Assembly: GCA_902762805.1 (NCBI GenBank)
Contig: CACWPQ010000008.1
Location: forward strand, 1-64,000
Source of the DNA: an uncultured Bacteroidota bacterium
GTDB lineage: Bacteria > Bacteroidota > Bacteroidia > Bacteroidales > P3
Direction: 5' to 3'
Length of the DNA stretch: 64,000 bases
The notes beneath the pieces are model-generated. The model saw only the letters and a program-made list of their open reading frames with translations, did not search any database and was not told the DNA's origin. The translations under genes were made by a program, and so were the position numbers. Position 1 is the stretch's first letter, and the number at the start of each line of letters is the position of its first letter. Below, piece after piece: positions 59,254-64,000 of the stretch.

Positions 59254-59784
59254 CTATTTGCTTATATAATCTTCAACATATATCACATGGAGCCTGGCGC
59301 AATATCGGAGTTTGTCCTTGTTCTTATTATACCATACCTTCCATCCGTTAAGTGTCTGATGCGAGATATAGCACCAACCCACCAAATCACAGCCTCCGCT
59401 ATTGCGAATACCCGTAATCATCTCGAAGTTATATACCATTTTCTCCACTTCCTGTGAAAGAGGGTAACGGTAGATGTCGGGGGAAAACAACTTCTCCAAT
59501 CGTGCAAGATAGATGCGCCGTGCCTGTGCATTGTCTCTTGTGCATTCGTGACGGCGATAACGGCCGTCGTAAGAGCTCCAATGCCCCCCATTTCCATCTC
59601 CCCTCGGCTCCACATGATAATATGGGGAAATATATCCCGAGATGCTTCCCAAGGGGCACTTCACCGTCAACGAAGTGTCATAGTCAATAAGCACGGCCTC
59701 AAGCCGCTTCACATCCATCTCCTGAGCCTCAGCGTGGGAGATATGGACGAGCAGGGTAACGCATACTAAAAACACTTTCTTCAC
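59254..59784 (-). CDS. Hypothetical secreted protein
   Basis: A 176-aa protein with a signal peptide (MKKVFLVCVTLLVHISHAEAQ). The mature part contains YYHVEPRGDGNGGHWSS, several tyrosines and C-terminal cysteines (GGCDLVGWCYISHQTLNGW), with no domain I recognise. Composition is intermediate in GC. Neighbouring remnants suggest a rearranged area. Confidence 0.6.
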   Translation of the reverse strand: MKKVFLVCVTLLVHISHAEAQEMDVKRLEAVLIDYDTSLTVKCPLGSISGYISPYYHVEPRGDGNGGHWSSYDGRYRRHECTRDNAQARRIYLARLEKLFSPDIYRYPLSQEVEKMVYNFEMITGIRNSGGCDLVGWCYISHQTLNGWKVWYNKNKDKLRYCARLHVIYVEDYISK

Positions 59785-59947
59785 TGTCTCTCTGGGTTGT
59801 TTGTCGGATTATCATCCTGTCTTTTGCACATAAATAATATTGTTCACCACCATTGATATCACAAAGACAACAATTCACACCTAATTACCAAGGCTTTACA
59901 ATACACCTATGCAACATATTCACACTTGCAAATATAGAAAAAAAGCA
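59785..59947. other. Intergenic, no gene seen
   Basis: AT-rich, with no clear TAnnTTTG box on either strand and no terminator-like hairpin. Confidence 0.4.
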
Positions 59948-60448
59948 TCATCTGGCAAAATAAATCTTTTGCTCCAGCTGCAGTAGGGCTTGTTTGCGGT
60001 CGAGGCCGGCGGCGTAGCCGGTGAGGGCGCCGTTGGCACCGACGACGCGGTGGCAGGGGACGACGAGGGAGACGGGGTTGCGCCCCACGGCACCGCCCAC
60101 GGCCTGCGCGGAGCGGATACCGAGGCGGCGGGCCAACTCGCCGTAGGACACCGTGGCGCCGTAAGGGATAGCCAGCAGGGCCTCCCACACGCGCCGCTGG
60201 AAGGGTGTGCCCTGCAAGGAGAGCGGCGGGGTGAAATCGGGCCCGCAGCCGGAGAAGTAGCGGTCCAACCAGCGGCGGGTTTCGGCGAATACCGGCAACC
60301 CGACGGATGTGGAGCACAGAGCCCCCTGCCTGCCGCCGAAGTGCCGCTGCCCGTCGAACCACAGCCCCGTCAGCGCACTGCCGTCGCTGGCCAGCGTGAT
60401 GCGCCCGAGGGGCGAGTCGTAATGTGTCATGAAAATCATCGGCTGCAA
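59948..60448 (-). CDS. ogt: Methylated-DNA-protein cysteine methyltransferase
   Basis: A 166-aa suicide DNA-repair protein that takes the methyl group from O6-methylguanine onto its own C132 in the motif PCHRV. The helix-turn-helix region (TPFQRRVWEALLAIPYGATVSYGELARRLG) and AVGGAVGRNP are typical. It carries only the alkyltransferase domain and its N-terminal subdomain, without Ada regulatory parts. The start at 60448 overlaps the rSAM stop by 13 nt; an ATG at 60430 would avoid the overlap. Last gene of a three-gene operon. Confidence 0.93.
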   Translation of the reverse strand: MQPMIFMTHYDSPLGRITLASDGSALTGLWFDGQRHFGGRQGALCSTSVGLPVFAETRRWLDRYFSGCGPDFTPPLSLQGTPFQRRVWEALLAIPYGATVSYGELARRLGIRSAQAVGGAVGRNPVSLVVPCHRVVGANGALTGYAAGLDRKQALLQLEQKIYFAR

Positions 60449-61515
60449 TGGCGGACTATCTTGCCATAGTGGCAGTTGATGGGCGAGTCGCCGTCGCCAT
60501 GCCAGTTATGCATGCCGTTACCGAGGCAGTTCCTAAAAGCCTTGCAGTCCTTGCAAATGCCCGTCCGTGCCCACTGGCGGTGGCGGAACGGCACGAAGCG
60601 CGTCTGCCACACTTCCCATAGGCTGTCTGTATAGATATTGCCCTGAGCGAACCGCTTTCGGTCTATATTGGGGCAAGCGCTGATAGTGCCGTCGATGAGC
60701 ACCGAAGCGATGTTGATTCCCGCGTGGCAGAAGTAGGGGGTCTGCCGCACCTTGTTCTCGTAAGGGCCGAGGTAGCCTTCGCAACTGAAGGTAACCTCCA
60801 TCGGGGCAGGCTGCGTGGCGCGCTTCTCGGCGATGAAGTCCATGAGGCTCACGAACTGCCCGTCGGTGAGGTGCAGCTCGGGATGCTCCAGCGCACGCCC
60901 TATAGGTATGATGGTGAAGATGCGCCATTGCCTTACACATAACGCCGTCAATTGGTCGTGGATGGCCTGCAACTGGGGCAGGTTGCGCTGGTTGACACAG
61001 GTAACGACGTCGAAATTGAGCCTCGGCTGCCGTGCGGCTAGGGCTATGGCTTGCATGGCACGCTCGTAGTTCCCTTCGCGTCCGCGCATCCAGTCGTGGT
61101 CTTCCTGCAGGCCGTCGAGGCTGATGGTCAAGGCACCCATGCCTGCAGCCATGAGACGCTGGTGCATGGCCTCGTCGTAGAGCCAGCCGTTGCTCACGAT
61201 GCTCCAGCCCACACCTCGCTGCCGCAGGGCCTTGCCGATGTCGGGAAGGTCGGAACGCAGAAGGGGCTCGCCGCCGGTGATGACGACGGTGAAGGGATGG
61301 GGGCGGCTGGCGGAGGGGATGGTGTCAAAAGCGCGCAGGAAGTCCTCGAAGGGCATGTCCTTTTCACCGGCACACTCCTTGCAGTCGCTACCGCAGTGGC
61401 GGCAACGCAGGTTGCAGCGCGTGGTGCACTCCCAAAACAGATAGTTCAGCTCATGCACACGGGCCTCGTTGGCCCGGAACAGGCGGAAAAGTGCATCGCC
61501 AACCCAACTAGGCAT
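60436..61515 (-). CDS. Radical SAM/SPASM enzyme of the rSAM/lipoprotein system
   Basis: A 359-aa enzyme with radical SAM motif C34-x3-C38-x2-C41 (CNLRCRHC), a GGEPLL loop and a C-terminal SPASM-type cysteine set (ISACPN, GICKDCKAFRNC and INCHYG). It fits TIGR04133, named for its constant pairing with a small lipoprotein gene, which lies 13 nt upstream here. SPASM proteins usually modify peptides, so the lipoprotein is the candidate substrate. The modification is unknown. Confidence 0.87.
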   Translation of the reverse strand: MPSWVGDALFRLFRANEARVHELNYLFWECTTRCNLRCRHCGSDCKECAGEKDMPFEDFLRAFDTIPSASRPHPFTVVITGGEPLLRSDLPDIGKALRQRGVGWSIVSNGWLYDEAMHQRLMAAGMGALTISLDGLQEDHDWMRGREGNYERAMQAIALAARQPRLNFDVVTCVNQRNLPQLQAIHDQLTALCVRQWRIFTIIPIGRALEHPELHLTDGQFVSLMDFIAEKRATQPAPMEVTFSCEGYLGPYENKVRQTPYFCHAGINIASVLIDGTISACPNIDRKRFAQGNIYTDSLWEVWQTRFVPFRHRQWARTGICKDCKAFRNCLGNGMHNWHGDGDSPINCHYGKIVRHCSR

Positions 61516-61528
61516 CTCCCCAAGAGGC

Positions 61529-61900
61529 TTATTCCGCTTTCTTCAACAGCACACCTACCGTAACCTTGTCCTGTATCTTGACAATGGTGTCGAATGTCTG
61601 GAAAGCAGAATCCTTGTCCACAAAAGAAAAGCGATGGAGGCCATACACGACCCATGACCGGGCGGTGCCATTCTCGTCGGTGTAGCACTGGAGATTGGGA
61701 TGGCCGACGGACGAGGAGTCGCCGTTGAGGCTCTGGAACCACACCTCGATGCCTTGCAGGGGCTGGCCCGTTTCATACGAGAGCACCCTGAACTCGATCG
61801 GTGCGTCGTAATAGTCATCCCACGTGCCATAGCAAGCCTGGAAGACGAACATGGCTGCTGTAAGGGAGATGCCCTTCAGCGTTCTCCTAATCCATTTCAT
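61529..61900 (-). CDS. Small lipoprotein of the rSAM/lipoprotein system
   Basis: A 123-aa lipoprotein (signal about 1-22, FVFQAC, lipid on C23). The mature part begins YGTWDDYYDAPIEFRVLSYETG and has a carboxypeptidase-regulatory-like beta fold (GQPLQGIEVWFQS, TDENGTARSW). It matches the TIGR04134 partner of the rSAM enzyme encoded next. It is the likely modification target, reaching the outer membrane afterwards. Confidence 0.8.
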   Translation of the reverse strand: MKWIRRTLKGISLTAAMFVFQACYGTWDDYYDAPIEFRVLSYETGQPLQGIEVWFQSLNGDSSSVGHPNLQCYTDENGTARSWVVYGLHRFSFVDKDSAFQTFDTIVKIQDKVTVGVLLKKAE

Positions 61901-61930
61901 ACTTTATTTGATTTAATTATTAATAAATTA

Positions 61931-61973
61931 GAGGCCAGTGGGCAGCGGGTTGTTGCCACCGACCACTGGCCTC
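61931..61973. terminator. Hairpin after gcvT containing the AGTGGTC motif
   Basis: GAGGCCAGTGG (61931-61941) pairs perfectly with CCACTGGCCTC (61963-61973). On the minus strand it follows the gcvT stop and leads into an AT-rich stretch. It contains AGTGGTC-like heptamers as in the arrays at 8443 and 34930. Confidence 0.65.
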
Positions 61974-61980
61974 CAAACGG

Positions 61981-63087
61981 TTACCCCTCGTAGAAGGGCA
62001 TCTTGACGGTGATGGCCTTGAGGTGCTTTTCGCGGACCTTGATGTAGATTTCGGTGCCCACCTTGGCGTGGTCGGCGCAGATGAGGGCGGTGCCGATGTT
62101 CTTGCCGGTGCTGGGGCTGGGGGAGCCGCTGCGGACTTCGCCGATGCAGTTGCCCTGGGCGTCGCAGACCTCGTAGCCGTTGCGGGCGATGCCGCGGTCG
62201 ACCATCTCGAAGCCGGCCACCTTGCGCTTGAAGCCGGCGGCCTTCTGGGCCAGGAGGAGCTCCTTGTTGATGAAGTTGTTGTTCTCAGCCTTGAGCTTGA
62301 CGATGAAGGCCAGGGGTGCCTCGAGGGGGCTGACGGTGTCGTCCATCTCGTGGCCGTATAGGGCGAAGCCCTTCTCCAGGCGCAGGGTGTCGCGGCAGCC
62401 GAGACCGGCGGGCATGATGCCGAACTCCTTGCCGGCCTCGAAGACGGCGTCCCACACTTTCTTGGCCTGGGCCACGGGGATGTATATCTCGCAGCCGCCG
62501 GCGCCGGTGTAGCCGGTGGTGGAGAGGATGATGTTCTCCACGCCGGCGAAGGTGAGGATCTTGAAGGTGTAGTACTCCATGTCGACGATGTTCTCGGAGG
62601 TCAGCTTCTGCATGGCCTTGAGGGCGTTGGGGCCCTGGACGGCGAGCTGAGCCCACTGCTCGCTCTCGTTGACGAAGTCTTTTCCTAATTCCATGCCCAT
62701 CTTGTCGGCAATCTGGCTCATCCAGGCCCAGTCCTTGTCGATGTTGGCGGCGTTGGGCACCATGAAGTACTCGTCGTCAGCGACACGGTAGACGAGCATG
62801 TCGTCGACCACGCCGCCCTGGCCGTTGGGGAGGCAGGTGTACTGCACCTTGCCGTCGAAGAGGTCCTCGACGTTGTTGGTGGTAACGTACTGCATGAAGT
62901 GCTTGGCGACGGGGCCTTTGGCGCGGAACTCGCCCATGTGGCTCACGTCGAACACGCCCACGTTGTTGCGGACGTTGTTGTGCTCCTCGACGAGGCCGGT
63001 GTACTGGATGGGCATGTTGTAGCCCGCGAACTCTGCCATCTTCGCTCCGAGGGCGATATGGAGGTCGGTATAGGGTGTGGTTTTCAT
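61981..63087 (-). CDS. gcvT: Aminomethyltransferase, glycine cleavage T protein
   Basis: A 368-aa T protein that takes the aminomethyl group from the H protein and forms methylene-tetrahydrofolate and ammonia. Signatures: KTTPYTDLHIALGAKMAEFAGY, VFDVSHMGEFRAKGP, STTGYTGAGGCEIYIP and LGCRDTLRLEKGFALYGHEMDD. Length is normal. No gcvH or gcvP gene is nearby. A copy of its last 33 nt lies at 59096. Confidence 0.95.
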   Translation of the reverse strand: MKTTPYTDLHIALGAKMAEFAGYNMPIQYTGLVEEHNNVRNNVGVFDVSHMGEFRAKGPVAKHFMQYVTTNNVEDLFDGKVQYTCLPNGQGGVVDDMLVYRVADDEYFMVPNAANIDKDWAWMSQIADKMGMELGKDFVNESEQWAQLAVQGPNALKAMQKLTSENIVDMEYYTFKILTFAGVENIILSTTGYTGAGGCEIYIPVAQAKKVWDAVFEAGKEFGIMPAGLGCRDTLRLEKGFALYGHEMDDTVSPLEAPLAFIVKLKAENNNFINKELLLAQKAAGFKRKVAGFEMVDRGIARNGYEVCDAQGNCIGEVRSGSPSPSTGKNIGTALICADHAKVGTEIYIKVREKHLKAITVKMPFYEG

Positions 63088-63139
63088 TATTGTGTTGATT
63101 TATTAATTATTATGTGAATTCAGAAGAAATATTTGGCTG

Positions 63140-63147
63140 CAAAAGTA
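63140..63147 (-). promoter_or_regulatory. -7 element TACTTTTG for gcvT
   Basis: The minus strand reads TACTTTTG 52 nt before the gcvT ATG. Confidence 0.65.
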
Positions 63148-63223
63148 CAAAATTTTCGGCTAACGGCGGAAAAAAAATGTAGCGCGTACTAAATTCATCA
63201 GGTTGTCACGGAGAAATATTTTT

Positions 63224-64000
63224 TCACTGCGTCAGCACGTAGAAGGCGACGGCGGCGGCGGCGGCGACGTTGAGGGAGTCGACGTGGCGATGCATGGGGA
63301 TGCGTGCGACGTGGTCGCAGCGGCGGAGGAGGGTGTCGGGGAGGCCGTCGCCCTCGGTGCCCATGATGATGGCCAGGCGGTCGGAGGCGCGGAGCGAGGG
63401 GTGGTCGATGGGGACGGAGCGGTCGGTGAGGGCGAGGGCGACGGTGCTGAAGCCGAGGTCGGCGAGTTGGCCGTAGTGGTCGAGCCAGGTCCAAGGGAGC
63501 TGGAAGACGGTGCCCATGCTGACGCGGCAGGCGCGCCGGTTGAGGGGGTCGCAGCAGGTGCGGGTGAGCAGGAGGGCGTCGATGCCGAGGGCGGCGGCGG
63601 CGCGGAAGATGGCGCCGGTGTTCTCGGAGTTGACCACCGAGTCGAGCACCGCCACGCGACGGGCACCGCGACAGACCTCCCCCACCCCGCGCTCCGGCGG
63701 ACGGCGCATGGCGCAGAGGACGCCGCGCGAGAGCTCGTAGCCCGTCAGCGCGGCCAGCACGGGGCGCTCGGCGGTGTAGACCGGGAGGTCGGGGAACGGC
63801 TCGGCCAACGCGCGCACCTGCGTATCTATATATTTACGCTCGGCCAAGAACGACACCGGCTGCATGCCGGCGGCCAGGGCGACGCGGATCACCTTGGCGC
63901 TCTCGCAGATGAAAAGCCCCTCGCCGGGGTGGAGGCGGTTGCGCAGCTGCGCCTCGGTCAGCCGCGCATAGGGCGCCAGCGACGGATGCTCCAGGCTGTC
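63224..64000 (-). CDS. SpoU/TrmH family RNA methyltransferase (5' end outside window)
   Basis: At least 258 residues; the frame is open to the window edge, so the GTG at 63892 is internal. The N-terminal substrate-binding part (EAQLRNRLHPGEGLFICES, then AKVIRVALAAGMQP) is followed by the SPOUT domain with the family motifs LDSVVNSENTGAIFRAAAALGID, IIMGTEGDGLP and IPMHRHVDSLNVAAAAAVAFY. It should 2'-O-methylate a ribose in rRNA or tRNA; the target is unknown. Confidence 0.9.
   Translation of the reverse strand, partial: DSLEHPSLAPYARLTEAQLRNRLHPGEGLFICESAKVIRVALAAGMQPVSFLAERKYIDTQVRALAEPFPDLPVYTAERPVLAALTGYELSRGVLCAMRRPPERGVGEVCRGARRVAVLDSVVNSENTGAIFRAAAALGIDALLLTRTCCDPLNRRACRVSMGTVFQLPWTWLDHYGQLADLGFSTVALALTDRSVPIDHPSLRASDRLAIIMGTEGDGLPDTLLRRCDHVARIPMHRHVDSLNVAAAAAVAFYVLTQ

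Overview
The window looks like part of a GC-rich Bacteroidales genome, probably an uncultured gut or oral lineage or a metagenome-assembled genome. The evidence is the Bacteroidetes promoter form (TTTG, about 19 nt, TAnnTTTG) before many genes, type IX secretion (T9SS) sorting tails, menaquinone genes (menA, menG), and typical Bacteroidales families (DUF6266, DUF6029, DUF4105, DUF4254, Omp28-like, AlkZ-related, rSAM/lipoprotein pair). No replication or ribosomal marker allows a finer placement.

Layout. 1-6.4 kb: a DUF6266 gene cut by the window edge, a Sel1-repeat protein, and an aspS-menA-menG operon, all on minus. 6.7-12.1 kb: rimP-nusA-infB, tRNA-Arg(CCT) and luxS. 12.2-24.6 kb: flavodoxin/ferredoxin protein, lipoprotein aldo/keto reductase, C69 dipeptidase, PNGase F-like amidase carrying palindromic repeats, an ECF sigma operon ending in a frameshifted outer-membrane receptor, a small regulator/membrane pair, CapA-like and FMN-binding proteins. 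24.7-32.2 kb: a surface-protein cluster with related T9SS cargo genes, a gene remnant and a mosaic metalloprotease. 32.4-46.4 kb: envelope genes (DUF6029, Omp28, MATE, patatin, DUF4254, GT9, PhzF, DUF2461, DUF4105, MscS, Na/Pi symporter). 46.6-49.2 kb: DUF6266, AlkZ-related and a REP-associated tyrosine transposase (RAYT). 49.3-56.6 kb: an AT-rich island with a four-gene operon (methyltransferase, UvrD-like helicase, 687-aa unknown, DUF1848), a lipoprotein and a DUF3791/DUF3990 module. 56.7-64 kb: DUF1015, hicBA, a structured RNA, the lipoprotein-rSAM-ogt operon, gcvT and a SpoU-type RNA methyltransferase cut by the right edge.

Four things stand out. (1) The 49.3-54.7 kb operon behind a canonical promoter and a hairpin-rich leader of about 285 nt is a candidate undescribed defence or DNA-processing system. 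(2) A RAYT gene shares the window with a REPIN-like element, two GTAG-headed palindromes in opposite orientation inserted in frame in the PNGase F-like gene. (3) Period-7 tandem repeats (AATTTTG/AATTTTC type and AGTGGTC type) sit at eleven or more loci, many inside reading frames. (4) A strong promoter at 58.5 kb feeds a long-hairpin RNA with no protein match.

Two genes are frameshifted (receptor near 20.93 kb, S74 protein near 27.6 kb). Sequencing error and real decay cannot be told apart here.
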